From contig OY755170.1 in the NCBI GenBank assembly GCA_963576735.1, positions 11,640,567 through 11,704,566 of the forward strand: a stretch of DNA of 64,000 nt, in the 5' to 3' direction. A program made the translations under genes and the position numbers. Shown one piece after another: positions 44,628-55,662 of this stretch (positions are counted from its first letter, which is position 1; every line of letters begins with the position of its first letter). The notes under the pieces were generated by a model. The model was not told where the DNA came from, made no database searches, and saw only the letters and a list, made by a program, of their open reading frames with translations. Source of the stretch: Bedellia somnulentella (Eukaryota; Arthropoda; Insecta; Lepidoptera; Bedelliidae).

Positions 44628-45015
44628 CTTCGTTTACATCTATCAATATTTTCATACATGCTCTTTTATTTATGCTTATCAATAAATACGTGTTCATATG
44701 CATCTGTTATGCATAAAGATAGCGCGATTCGTTCAACTGATTCAATTCACACAATAAAACTAGTGACAGATCACCAACTAATTTCTGTTTGCTATGACAA
44801 AGGTTTTGGAGGAGGGGACTGGCAATGGTCTTATGGACCTTAAGCTATACTGAATTTAAATTGACAAATGGATCCCAGAATGTAAAAATAAAACTACTAC
44901 ATAAAAGTTAGACTCTGACTCATTGATATCTACATAAATATTTATAGTTATTTCGCTACTAATACTGCTAAGTAATACTGTAACGATAATGTATAACGCA
45001 CAGTGCAAATAAACA

Positions 45016-45060
45016 ATTATTTTCGTTAAAAAAAGTTGTTGTTTTTTTAACGAAAATAAT
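45016..45060. repeat. perfect 19-bp hairpin
   Basis: ATTATTTTCGTTAAAAAAA (45016-45034) and its exact complement (45042-45060) with a 7-base loop, gttgttg. It could be the remnant of a small element or a chance-expanded AT hairpin. Confidence 0.9.
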
Positions 45061-48000
45061 AAGTGGAGAGAATGAGCCGTAAGAGTGTTACGAAAAAAGT
45101 GATCAGTGATCAGATCATCTGAGCATCAAAATGTAGAGCATCAATCAATAATTCTACATAAATGTTGAAAGTTGCGTTTCCGAGCTCGTTTGACAATACT
45201 CAATCGGTAATCATCGCTGATTTGAGAAGGTGAGAGTTAAGTTGTCAAATTCGGCGTCGTAAATCGTGCTGAATTTCAAATTTGTGAAGTAAACACATTT
45301 CTTTCGACAACTTTCTGGAGATATCTTCAGATACATCTTTATCATCAATAAAGGAGCCGCAGCAGATACCTCGGAGGCAAAATACGCCGAAGTTTATGGA
45401 TTCTTTTTCCATTTTTATTCCACCTCCACGGTGTTTTGCACTACAAAAGATTCCGCGTATATCCGTGAATATCTTTTCTCATTCATGAACATACATGATA
45501 GAAATCTAAACACAAACAAATATAAATAAATAAAAACAAAGCAAACAAACAGAACAGAACTTGATACAATTTTGACGATTGATGAGTGTGATAGGCTTGA
45601 CGAATAGAGGTATTGACGTATATACGTTCCGTTTCCCAAAGATGTTTGTTTGTTTATTTTTATTTAAATGGTCTCAAAACCTTTTTATAAATATAACTTG
45701 TAATGAAACATTATTGATTCGAGTTCTTAGATCAATTGCTATGAATAGTAAAGAATAATTACAGAAATATAACTTTATCGGTAAGTTACCGGTTTTTGTG
45801 CGTAAATTGAAACGTTCATAAATCTTGATTACAATCTGATCACTTACTAGCAACGAGCATTGTGTGTTTTGTGAAACACCTTTAACTTAAGTACTTAGAG
45901 TTTGATAAAAACTCAACTGATTAGAGCTAGAATGCTCAGCTGTGAAACCGGCGATAAGTATTTTTTGTGGACAATCATTTTTAGCGTTAAGATCTATCCG
46001 TTACATCCTTTTTAGAATAATTTGGCAGTCTATATTAATATAAGTATCGATATTTTTTCACTTCCTGCGAATTATTTATAAGTAATGTTTGCTCACTCAT
46101 TTTTCCAAAATCACAACAAACTTTAGTGACCTGCGGAGTGAGACACGCCACGTCTCGCGTGATCAGTTGCTGACGCGTTACTTACTAAGAATGCATGGGC
46201 TGCGACGCCCAAGCAACTGGTTAGTAATTTAAGTTTGTAACTAGTTTCTTTTGTGTAGCTCCGTGAAAGAAGGGACTAAGGCTGCTACTAATCGTTTTAG
46301 TCGCAAAAATTTTATATCATTTTATTGGATATTGAACAAAGCAATGTGATTTACACAATATTGGATTATTTGTGATAGGGTATATAATAAGTAAATAGTG
46401 GGATACATTACTTTTACTTTTGTTTCTAGGTATATAAGTAAATAACTAATTACACATTATATTACCTAATCAAAAAATTACATGAGACGTTACTGGAATA
46501 TTGCCCAATTATGTTCACAATCATCAAATAAATAAATAATAACTGAATCTGATAGTAAATAGTAAATCCTAATAGGAACAACATTTGTCATTGGTAGTAA
46601 AAAATAATACTGTAATTCGTTTTATAAAATGTATAAATAATGAAATGTGAAAGAAGCATTGAAAATCATATGATTGAATATAGGAATATCACAAAATGAC
46701 TATGATTTAAAAGTAGCAATCATTTCTATGTCTATACAGTACACGTGAATGCTCTAACAAGACAGCACCTTAAAGAAAAAATATCTAAAAAATGGTGTCG
46801 AAACGAACCTATACTTTTCAAGGAAAACATTTACTAAATTACAGTTTTTTACTTCCAGTACTTTCGGCTGTATAATATGATATATAAAAACCTTACCCGT
46901 AGATATTGGTAATCCGTTTTATCATTATTTATTTCCTTTTCGTTAGTGTTCTGCGATTTTTATCATTATTTAGTTCCTTTTTGTTATTTTTCTGCGATAT
47001 GTTTATAATATCTTTAATTCTCTGGTTTATTTTATTGTTTATATTTTGTGATTGTTATGACAACGACGGAGCTGAGAGTTGGAAATTTTTAATTTTATCT
47101 TAAACGTGTACGAAGGTTGGATAGTTTTTAAACATGCTAAAGATAGAATTTTAATACACGTTTGTCGTTTAAAATGATAGCGCAGGCATTAGTTTAATTA
47201 TTAATGTAAGGCTAGGACATTTTATTACTCAAATTTATATGTATTCATCGTTTTTATGTACAACTGAAACTTTTTTTAGAAATCCTTTAAGGTTTTACTG
47301 TCAACTAGGATTTTAGTCTAATGTTCAAATTTGATTTTATGATAGAATTCGAGAAATCCCAAATTTGGGATAAAATAGGGGTCCGCGGCGCGGCGGTTTG
47401 AAAAGATTCTACAAGAGATTCTTAAAAGTATAACTTACTGAAGTTTTATTTCTACGTATTCAACAATATATTTTCTGATAACTACTACTATCGTTGTTAT
47501 ATTGAAAAGCTTTTACTACTTGGTGTCCTTTTGTTAAAACACCTAACAAGAATAAATAGAATATTATACCCTAGCAGAATTTGATAAGCCAGTCAGAGTG
47601 CCATTCCGAGGTGACCAGTCATTAAGTCTTATAATCGGCTTGGGGACTATAAATCATTAAAATTGATATTTGGACCTGTGTCTTCGCCAGCTAGGCTACT
47701 TTTGTACCTTTGTTTCAACCGGAACGTGGAAGTTCGAGATCGCAGCTGGTGGACCATGTCAGTATCGTTATTTAGTTATATTTCATGTTTATATAATTCT
47801 TTCTTGTATTATTTTGGTATTGTGTATATCTTATATTAAATAAACTGGTGTAACTTATTTATATCTTTTATTAGTCTCTTGTTCTCCGGGTTTCGTGTCT
47901 TAGGTCTTATTTCCATTATCTCTTTAATAAGGTGATAAAGACTTATGACACGTAACGTTACAATAAGAAAGCCCAGCTTATCGTCATTTCCGTATGCATA

Positions 48001-48080
48001 ACGGGAATTATTCTTATATTGCTCACTTAGTCCTGTCCAGGAACCCACTTTTTTTTGAAAGGACCGGGTACTGCTGGCTA
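45061..48080. other. 3-kb intron-like stretch without recognised genes
   Basis: AT-rich with scattered GC-richer islands at about 46130-46215, 47370-47395 and 47580-47760. The last, with 'ggggactataaatcattaaa', looks like a promoter or LTR core but has no support beyond composition. No coding frame convinced me. Confidence 0.35.
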
Positions 48081-48081
48081 T

Positions 48082-48435
48082 TGCTAGGCCTAAAATATAT
48101 TACATCTTTGCCTTACAATTACAGTCTATTGCTAATCTCTTTCATATTATGAAATGGTGCTACTGGATCTGTTATGAAAACAGTTACATTAAAAAGCAAC
48201 CGTGATAGCCCAGTGGGTAGAACACTCGGTTATCGTGCAACCGACTAGTGTTCAAATCCTGGGTCCCGCCTACACCAATTTGTCTTTTCTAAAGACATAG
48301 GTGTGTGTGGTGGGTACTTTTGCTAGGCCTAAAATATATTACATCTTTGCCTTACAATTACAGTCTATTGCTAATCTCTTTCATATTATGAAATGGTGCT
48401 ACTGGATCTGTTATGAAAACAGTTACATTAAAAAA
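48082..48435 (+). repeat. tRNA-SINE between two 114-bp direct repeats
   Basis: The block 48082-48195 recurs at 48321-48435 almost identically (239 bp apart). Between them, 48196-48320, is a tRNA-derived unit with A-box-like 'tagcccagtgggtagaa' and B-box-like 'tgttcaaatcc'. A 114-bp repeat is too long for a target duplication, so a 239-bp unit was probably duplicated in tandem, the second copy being partial. Confidence 0.9.
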
Positions 48436-48605
48436 GCCAAGGCTTTGAACCTAAAAAGAGTACCAATTTAATGGAATTGTATACCTATTCAGATGGCACT
48501 GATAAATGTTTCAAAACACCATTATACAAAAACATTGCCAACAGTCACTTTAAAAAACATTATCCAAACTAATCTTTAAATAAAGTAATATTGATTTTTA
48601 TTTAC

Positions 48606-48769
48606 GTGTCATTATGATATTTCCATGCCAGTCTATAAATTCCTTTAGTAATTTCACCCTTTTCGTATAATTTCGGGACATAACTGATACTTGAAGAACC
48701 CGTACACACCAATATAAAACGTCTGTCTCAAATGGTTGATGTATATACCATTCAATATACCACAAGATT
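48606..48769 (-). CDS. putative host-gene exon (E)
   Basis: 164 bp between ccatttatttcag| and atgacac|gtaaat: one base, 54 codons, one base. It contains ILWYIEWYIHQPFETDVLYW and KRVKLLKEFIDWHGNI. The final base completes an Arg codon with the exon at 44.5 kb, so this pair is well supported. The donor is not a perfect consensus. Protein not recognised. Confidence 0.68.
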
Positions 48770-49169
48770 CTGAAATAAATGGATAACAGGAGTAATGAGT
48801 ACGAGCGGATACGTTGATCGTTAGTAGTTAACTTTACCAATTAAGTTACGAAGTAAGTATCTACAAAATACGGCTATTTAGTAAAGTCGGTTTATATATT
48901 TTTTGTTCAAGTTTTTAATTATTGTTACTCTCATAAGAATAATTTCTATGTTTAAGTTTTGTCAACAAACATAAGTTTTACTTTAAAGGACCATGGGGGA
49001 TTTTGTATGAACCCCGTCCCCACCCTACAACAGTCATGGGATATGTGTCAATTTGTTCATTGGGACCCAAAAAAGTTTAAAGTACCTGTGTTAATTGCAA
49101 AAACATTAGGGTTTTTTTATAATAAAAAAATAACTTTTCGGCACAAATGTATTTATTTTAAACAAAAAT

Positions 49170-49330
49170 AATTTTTTTTACAAACAAAAAGGCATAATTC
49201 ACGTAAACAAATGACGATTCTATGTACATTGACGTCCTGTATCCATAATTGTGCCAAAATGTTCTCAAAATCACCTCCTCTGCGCACGTCCTGATTAGCT
49301 CGAACCGGTTTCCGGCACCTTCATTTTGCG
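49170..49330 (-). pseudogene. possible Tc1/mariner transposase tail
   Basis: On the minus strand a short run near 49.20-49.30 kb reads like the EEVILRTFWHNYG end of some Tc1/mariner transposases (GGHFENIL-type tail, here frameshifted). Too short for a firm call. Confidence 0.3.
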
Positions 49331-49628
49331 ACACTATTAGCGTTTAGCGTAATACTTTTTTATTCTTAGAGCTACTCAATCTCCACGCAATGAAATATAA
49401 GAAAAAAAATATTTTTTGGTTTCTAAAAAATAATGTTACCTTATAGCAAAGATGTTAAAATACTACGCATTTTATATTAAAATATTATTTAGATCGCCAT
49501 ACTCTAGTCCTTTTTAATGCACACTAAGTAAATGTGTAAGTAAAAAAGAAGAATATATTATAAAATCTAAACCCCAAGCATTTGAAATATGTCGCCATAG
49601 TAAAAAGTTCTCTATTCTAATAGATGTT

Positions 49629-49717
49629 TCAAATGACACTTGTTTGAAATCTGTTGGATGGTGGGGACGTTTTTTCCCATCGCCCTTTATACAACTGTTC
49701 ATTTACCTCATATTTGA
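49629..49717 (-). CDS. putative host-gene exon (D), 3' border unclear
   Basis: After an acceptor (actacactatag|) the minus strand is open with a two-base start and about 28 codons (KYEVNEQLYKGRWEK, SPPSNRFQTS) before a TGA. The two-base start completes a Val codon with the exon at 55.5-55.7 kb. A good donor is not visible: 'acaa|gtgtca' is weak and would leave a phase that does not fit the next exon. A different frame stays open for another 40 codons, so a frameshift or another exon may be involved. Confidence 0.4.
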
Positions 49718-49839
49718 CTATAGTGTAGTTAAAAGGAAAAGTAAAAAGTGAAATCAACAGAGTGCTTAGCCTTTTATTTGGAAAGCTACTATGTGGGTTA
49801 ATATTAAGGGCCTCCCTCGAAATTTTCACTGATTTTGGT

Positions 49840-50150
49840 AGTTATCAAGCTCAATAAAATCCGCTCAATAAAACAATCACACTCTAAATAAAATATATGT
49901 TCAAAATCAATATCTTTTCTTCAATAATCATGATTCATATTTTGTTTTTAATAATAATCGACTAAGAAAAAATACATTTGTGGGGGGTTTTTTTATCGTA
50001 AAATCTGATATTACTGTCAGAATACTGCATATATATTATCGATTACGTAATATTTGCGTAGACAACTGAGTAATCTGTCATCTATATGATAATTTTTAGT
50101 CTTTTCATCCTAATTATGGAGTTATAAAGCATTTTCCCTAAATTTCAATT
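49840..50150. other. spacer before the Mutator/YqaJ element
   Basis: AT-rich, no gene recognised. Confidence 0.4.
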
Positions 50151-51489
50151 TCAATCTTCAGCGGGTCCCTGCGCGGTGAACGGGCGGCGGCAGATGGCTG
50201 TTAGCCTTTATGCGCAGAGCCTGTGTCCGATTTTGCTATAATAGCTGCTTCCCACTTCCCGCGCTTTTTTGATAGTTTATTTTGGTTGTGTATATTTTAA
50301 GGTTTATTTGTGTGATTAATATTTTCTAGCGCTTAGTTTTTTTTAGATATAAGACATTTAATTTCGTTTTAGTTTAAGTTAAGTGAAAGGACGCACTGTT
50401 TGTGCATATTACTTTATTTATATCGTCATCGCGTCAACATGCCGAAAATATCTAACAAAAAAAGGTTCGCTAAATAGAGGGCTCAGATAATGAATGCAAA
50501 ATTGTAAGTACAAATTTTTCTACCAATAAAACACTTAAGGCATATTTTATATATTGCACAGAACATAGTCGAAAAGTTTTGCCATACATTATAGGTTCGT
50601 TCGCAATCCTAATATAATCGTCAATTTCGACTCTACGCTCTAAGAACGAAATGGTGTAACGCGCCGAACGTTTCACGCCCAACGTTGAAGGTACAGAGTT
50701 CGAATCTCAACCTTTCGATAGTATTTTAGTTTATTTTTGCTCGTAAAATAAGTATTATTTTATTTTCTCCTTAGAATCATGATAAATGCATTATTGAAAA
50801 TACCTGCTGCTATTTATTCTGTTTTGTGAATATGCTTGTTACGTTTTACCCTATAGCTATGTTCCGTGAATAATCTTACCTTCTAACTTTTGTTTTAAAT
50901 CTGGGTGTTTTTTTTTTAAATTTATATGATGTGTCCACTTTAGACATATTTCTACTTTTTAAGAAAAAATATATAATTATCTAAATATATGTAATAGAAC
51001 CGTTCTTCGATCAATTGTTTTGATCCATTTTATTTCATTCATGTGCTGTTAATTCTGATTTATGCTCCATAAACGTATTGCTTTACAAGGGAATGAGAAA
51101 TATGCAGTAAATCAGGAACCTCAATCATCTCGCCAATAAACAGAGTAAGTAAAATAGACCAGGAGCTAATATTTATAAATTTTTAGTCTTTCATTGAACT
51201 TTGTATTTTGTAATAAATTGTGGAAAAGTTATCATACTCAATTGAGCCTATACTTATTTATGATGAATTAATTTCAGTTCAACTGAGATGATGGAAGAAA
51301 GTGTATTTTCGTCCCACAATACCGACAGGGAGAAATCATTGGAGAACACGGCTAGTGTTTCTAACTCACATTAAGAAGTGGGTTCTATGCTTTTCTTTTA
51401 AAAATATCCTTTATTACATAATTTAATAATACAAACTTTAAAATTTATTTTTTCAGCTAATAATAACAAAAGAGAAGGAAAATGAAATA

Positions 51490-53369
51490 AAGGAAATAGA
51501 CATAGGCAGACGGATCGTAAATTTTTCCTTTATTTACCTCTAGGTTGTACATCAAATTCTATTATTTTAGTTGGTGAGAAAAAAAATGGACTTATGTCAA
51601 AGTTTTTATTTCTATGTTTAATGTGTCATTTTAAGTTCGAAGTGAATAGTGATAATTGCGATGAAAATTATTTAAATGTCAATGCCATGCCAATTGCAAC
51701 CGGTGGTGGCTTTTCACATCTGGAAGAATTTTTGTCTGCGATTAATTTGCCCAAATTGAGCGGTTATCTTTATGATAAGAACCACCAAATAATAAGTGAG
51801 CATTGGGAGCAAGTAGCTTTTGAAAATATGATTGAGGCCGGCAAAAAAGAAAAAGAAATTGCTTAATCAGAGGACAGAGTCACTAAATATGGTCATGGTA
51901 TTATTGATGTGATCGTCGACGGTTGTTGGTCAAAGAGATCTTATAAAAAAAAACTACTCTGCTTCCTCCGGAGCAGCTACAATAATCGGGAAAAACACTG
52001 GTGAAATTTTGTATTTGGGTGTCAAAAAGAAATATTGCCAGGTTTGTGCCAAAGCGAAAAGCAATAACATTTCAGCGAAAGAACATCGATGTTTTAAAAA
52101 CTACGAAGGGTCTTCGACGGCTATGGAGAGTAAAATCCTTGTTGAAGGATTAAAAAAACTCCATAGAACAGCACGGTCTTGTTTATGGAAAAATTATTTA
52201 TGATGGTGATTCCAGCACATATTCAAAAATTTTGTAGTCTCGTCCATACAAAAATATTACGGTTGAAAAAATTGAATGCAAAAATCATGTTTTGAGAAAT
52301 TTTTGTAACAAACTTCAGGCCGTAACCACAGAGACTAAATATTCTCTAAAACATAGGAAATTGATTACAAATAAAATTATAATGGCGATGAGAGGAACTA
52401 TAACAAAGTCAATCAAGCACCACAAGAGCGACTCTGATGTGCAATTATTGTTTGATGACATAATGAGATGTCACCATCATGCCTTTGGGGATCACACTAA
52501 ATGCAAAAACTATTTTTGCACAAGAGTTGGACAAATTGTTGATGAAAGGCAAATCAATGACTTCTCGATTAGTCCTTTATGACAGCGCATATGTTTTTTA
52601 GTGCAAAGCATTGCGGGGCATGCTAGAAGCCTAATTCACGATGTGGATTCCAACAAAGTAGAAAGCTTTCACAACATCGTCGCAAAATTTGTTGGCGGAA
52701 AGCGAGTTAATTTCTCGAAACATAACTCTTATCAGCTGCGAGTAAATGCAGCATCAGTTGCATTCAATTTAAAAAATTTTTGTCTCGGCTTTATAAATCA
52801 ATAAATGGGGAAAACAGTCCCAAAGGAAAATTAGAGTCATTAGAGAATAAAAATATACGAAAGGCATTAATAAATAGACAGCGTAAAAGGGCAAGACGAC
52901 GTATTTATGAAAGCCAAAATAATGATAGGAATTATGGAGAGTCTTGTAAAAAACCCGACATGGATGTCAATACATATGAAAAATTGAAAGAGACGTTCCT
53001 AAAAGAGTTCCTAATACCAGTTGCGCAAACGCGGTCAAAGAAATGCTCTACAAAATTGATTTGTCCAATGTTAAAGCGATTAAACATGGGCGTGACAATG
53101 AAAAAAAAAGCATTTTCACAGCTGAGTGCTGAACTGGGAATGAAAATTGACATTGCGGTCTATTTATAGACTTAATGTATTAAACAATTTCCCTTTTTCG
53201 GTGCAACTCCAGATGGTCTCTGTGGGCAAGACACGATCATTGAGATTATATGCCCTTTTGTTGCACATACTACAGGAATAGAAGAAGCAATAAATAGTAA
53301 AAAAAAATACTTTTTGGAAAAATGGCCAAATCAATGAGAATCACAACTGGTACTACCAAGTACAAGGTC
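51490..53369 (+). pseudogene. Mutator-like transposase domain plus start of YqaJ nuclease
   Basis: Transposase core: IDIGRRIVNFSFIY (N-terminal signature, 51500), LMCHFKFEV, VNAMPIATGGGFSHLEEFLS, then after stops VIVDGCWSKRSYKK (first Asp, about 51910), YCQVCAKAKSNNISAKEHRC (zinc-binding Cys), IIYDGDSSTYSKIL (second Asp, about 52195) and VEKIECKNHVLRNFCNKLQ (about 52262). The middle helices run to 53170. The nuclease starts with FFGATPDGLCGQDTIIEII (53192-53250): the metal-binding D of PDG and E are present, but the usual Lys of the E-x-K motif reads as Ile. About six stops or shifts. It stops at the inserted element (53374). Confidence 0.78.
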
Positions 53370-53381
53370 AATTGAATTGCT

Positions 53382-53404
53382 GATTGTTAAAAGGACACTT
53401 GTCA
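53382..53404 (-). repeat. subterminal motif of nested element, copy 1
   Basis: GACAAGTGTCCTTTTAACA on the minus strand, next to the left tip. Other copies lie on the plus strand at 53584, 53624, 54549, 54613 and 54698. Copy 54549 overlaps the protein frame near its start. Multiple subterminal copies suggest binding sites of the element's own protein. Confidence 0.85.
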
Positions 53405-53720
53405 CAGAGTTTTTTCAAGGTAAAAATTTACAGGAGGAGGAAAAAACTTTCCAACTATTTTATTTTTACGCATATATTTTTTACATTTGGCCTATTGTTT
53501 ATTTAGGGTAAAAGATACAAAATAATGAAAATAACAAGGAGACACCACTTTTAGATTTTGAAAAATATGCATTTTAAATTCAGGGACAAGTGCCCTTTTT
53601 CAAATAAATGATGCAATGGGTATGACATGTGCCCTTTTTACAACTAATTGTATAATTTCAGTACTAATATTAAATGAAATAAAACACATTGTTAATTACA
53701 AAAAACTGTTTATTTATCAA

Positions 53721-54599
53721 TTATTCCACTCTCCAATCAAAAATATTTTGCCAGAATGCCATAGCTTGTTCGGGGATATAATTTTCAAGCTTTTTTAGGT
53801 CATCCATTTTCTTTTTTGCTATAGGTACAATGTCTGTGTATAGTTTCTGAATGGGTAGTTTTAAAGAAGATACATTAGTTTTTCTTAAACTAAACTTATG
53901 TGTAACAAAGCCATTGATAAATTCTTTCACCATTACCATGTGAGGTTCATCAGCATTGAAATTAAATTCATGGTATTTAGAAATACTAAATTTTTCTTTA
54001 ATTTGCCCAGGTAATGTATTACAAGCTATTTTTGTTTTGTAATAATAGTTTTTATACCATGATTGAAAGTTTAAAATATCACTTTGATTTAACAAATAAA
54101 CAGTAAATTTTTCAGTTATATCAGAACAATTTAATATTACCTTTTCAACATAATCATCCACAGTATAAAATCTATCTATTGTTTTTAATTTTCTCTTTAT
54201 AATACCAAACCCACGATCGCAGGGCAGAAAAGAGTGGCCCCTAATAGGAAAGTATAAGTTCACTCTTTTGAAGACTTTCAATTCAATAAGAGCCATCATG
54301 AATCTGATCATGGTATGGTTCTTATTTTGGCCTGCACAGTTATCGCAAAACAGATTTAGCTCATCATATTCATTCTCATTTATAAAATTATTAAAATAAT
54401 GTAGTAGCATGGAACATACCTCATCCGGTCCTTTGTGACCTATACCTTCATGATAAACATAAGTATGTATCTTATCATTTGCAAAATTATATATACCAAA
54501 TGTATTAACTGAGAGCACAGATTGATTGTTATTAGGGCTCATGTCCATGGACAAGTGCCGTATTAACAATAAACATTTTTTTTGTTGACTTGCCAACAT
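53721..54599 (-). CDS. DUF7869-type protein, possible transposase domain
   Basis: An intact frame of 292 codons in the nested element. It has three acidic blocks spaced as in a DDE-type nuclease: SMDMSPNNN (about residue 19), NLFCDNCAGQNKNHTM (about 103) and GHSFLPCDRGFGIIKRK (about 147). The rest is a helical C-terminal part ending in FWQNIFDWRVE. I recall this block as the DUF7869 domain of many arthropod proteins of unknown role. Such proteins usually have a longer N-terminus, so this copy may be N-terminally truncated, and the ATG at 54597-54599 may be internal. The frame is surprisingly free of stops for this region. That the domain is a transposase is my inference from its position between fresh terminal repeats. 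Confidence 0.75.
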   Translation of the reverse strand: MLASQQKKCLLLIRHLSMDMSPNNNQSVLSVNTFGIYNFANDKIHTYVYHEGIGHKGPDEVCSMLLHYFNNFINENEYDELNLFCDNCAGQNKNHTMIRFMMALIELKVFKRVNLYFPIRGHSFLPCDRGFGIIKRKLKTIDRFYTVDDYVEKVILNCSDITEKFTVYLLNQSDILNFQSWYKNYYYKTKIACNTLPGQIKEKFSISKYHEFNFNADEPHMVMVKEFINGFVTHKFSLRKTNVSSLKLPIQKLYTDIVPIAKKKMDDLKKLENYIPEQAMAFWQNIFDWRVE

Positions 54600-54727
54600 T
54601 ATGAATACTGAAGGGACAAGTGCCGTCTTTACACCAATCGATTCAAAAATAAATTTTCTATTAATTCCAACGATAAAAAAAAAATGGCCTAGAAATGGAC
54701 ATGTGTCCTTTTTACAATCAGCAATTC

Positions 54728-54975
54728 AATTAAGAGTGACTCAACGACCTAAATGTATTTTCGGCTTATGGGCGAATGAAAACGAAAAGTTGAAAGTGGT
54801 AGTTATTGACAAAGATGACTCATTTTGGATTTCCAAAATGGAGAAGAAGCTATGTACTTTTTATATGGATTGTTTACTCCCCGAATTAATAGATCCTCGT
54901 CACCCTAGGAATATACCTATTAGAGATCCAATTTATGTAGAGAAAGCCAAAGGCTTCTGCCAATGCAATTTCTAA
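54728..54975 (+). pseudogene. YqaJ nuclease, C-terminal part (after insertion)
   Basis: Continues the gene cut at 53369: QLRVTQRPKCIFGLWANENE, then VVVIDKDDSFWISKMEKKL and FYMDCLLPELIDPRHPRN, ending in TAA 54973-54975. This is the normal C-terminus of YqaJ-domain proteins of these elements. The 5' half is 1.35 kb upstream. Confidence 0.85.
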
Positions 54976-55530
54976 TGCCAATTTCTTCAATGAAGAAAAA
55001 AAGATGAAGAAGCTGAATAGCTCGGTGAACTCGGATAAGACCTAATGCTTACTTTTATCATTTTCTTTCTTTTCTAAGTGTTATTTTTTACTATACTCCT
55101 CGTAAATATCCACGTTTACATGCCCAAAGGTGTGGCACAGGAATAAATGTTTCTGAACATCCGTGAGTACCCACATTTTGCCGAATTCGGACATCTCGAA
55201 GGACTACGTATAACGATTTCGTAAGAAAAATACCTATTTCACTCACTTAAAACAATTTTATTGTAAAACAAGCCGTCAATCACAACTGAACTTAGCAAGT
55301 AAGTAACTACTGTGGGTACCTTCTCTGGACACTAGATGGCGCTGCCATGTGAGTTCAGAAGTATTGGTACCTCTGCCAACCCCTTCGGGGATAAACGGCG
55401 TGAACGTTTATGTTATGTTATGTTTTAACTACTGTAGACGAATGATTTCAATCAATCTTTAAAAACGTAAAGTTTGCCTACGCACAAACTATTTTAGTAG
55501 AAAATATTAATATTTTAAAATTATATGTAC
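54976..55530. other. spacer with a SINE tail
   Basis: About 55370-55425 carries 'ctctgccaaccccttcgggg' and 'ataaacggcgtgaacgttta' followed by 'tgttatgttatg', a typical lepidopteran SINE tail. No gene. Confidence 0.5.
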
Positions 55531-55662
55531 CTGCATGAAATAGAACGCCTATTCGAGAATGTATTGCCATACCAAAAATTCGCTTATTCAAACTTCCGAA
55601 AAATCGATTTATCATAAAGACTCGCGACACTGTGCGCCTGGGCGACTGTAGATCTAGGGGCA
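55531..55662 (-). CDS. putative host-gene exon (C)
   Basis: 132 bp between ctatactactacag| and catgcag|gtacat, both good sites. Two bases, 43 codons, one base. The segment is basic (PLDLQSPRRTVSRVFMINR, FFGSLNKRIFGMAIHSR). Its last base completes a Val codon with the acceptor of the exon at 49.7 kb. Its start needs one base from the preceding exon, which the candidate at 56.27-56.38 kb supplies (giving Met). Protein not recognised. Confidence 0.65.

Larger units (their letters stand above)
53374..54727 (-). mobile_element. DUF7869-type DNA element nested in the YqaJ gene
   Basis: A 1,354-bp insertion with inverted tips GAATTGCTGATTGT followed by an A/T-rich base and AAAAGGACA (left 53374-53398, right 54703-54727 complement). 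AATT flanks it (53370-53373 and 54728-54731; CAATT also fits). Removing one copy restores the YqaJ reading frame, GQL then RVTQRPKC, across the junction. Inside is a minus-strand protein frame of 292 codons. A 17-20 bp motif, GGACAWGTGYCCTTTTTACA, occurs six times near the ends. I do not know a described superfamily with these marks. Confidence 0.85.
50160..54975 (+). mobile_element. Mutator/YqaJ element remnant (outer element)
   Basis: A decayed gene of a mobile element with a Mutator-type transposase domain followed by a YqaJ-type nuclease. A GC-richer promoter-like block is at about 50160-50450, with a first short frame MPKISNKKRFAK from 50441. Possible small exons precede |gtaagt at 50510 and 51145 and follow ttcag at 51280 and 51457. 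The main frames run 51490-53369 and 54728-54975, separated by a 1.35-kb insertion. Terminal repeats were not found, so the borders are approximate. Confidence 0.6.

Noticed and set aside
50470..50682. 70-codon minus-strand frame near the start of the Mutator/YqaJ element
   Set aside because: It overlaps a partial tRNA-like block ('gagttcgaatctc' at about 50697) and has no family resemblance.
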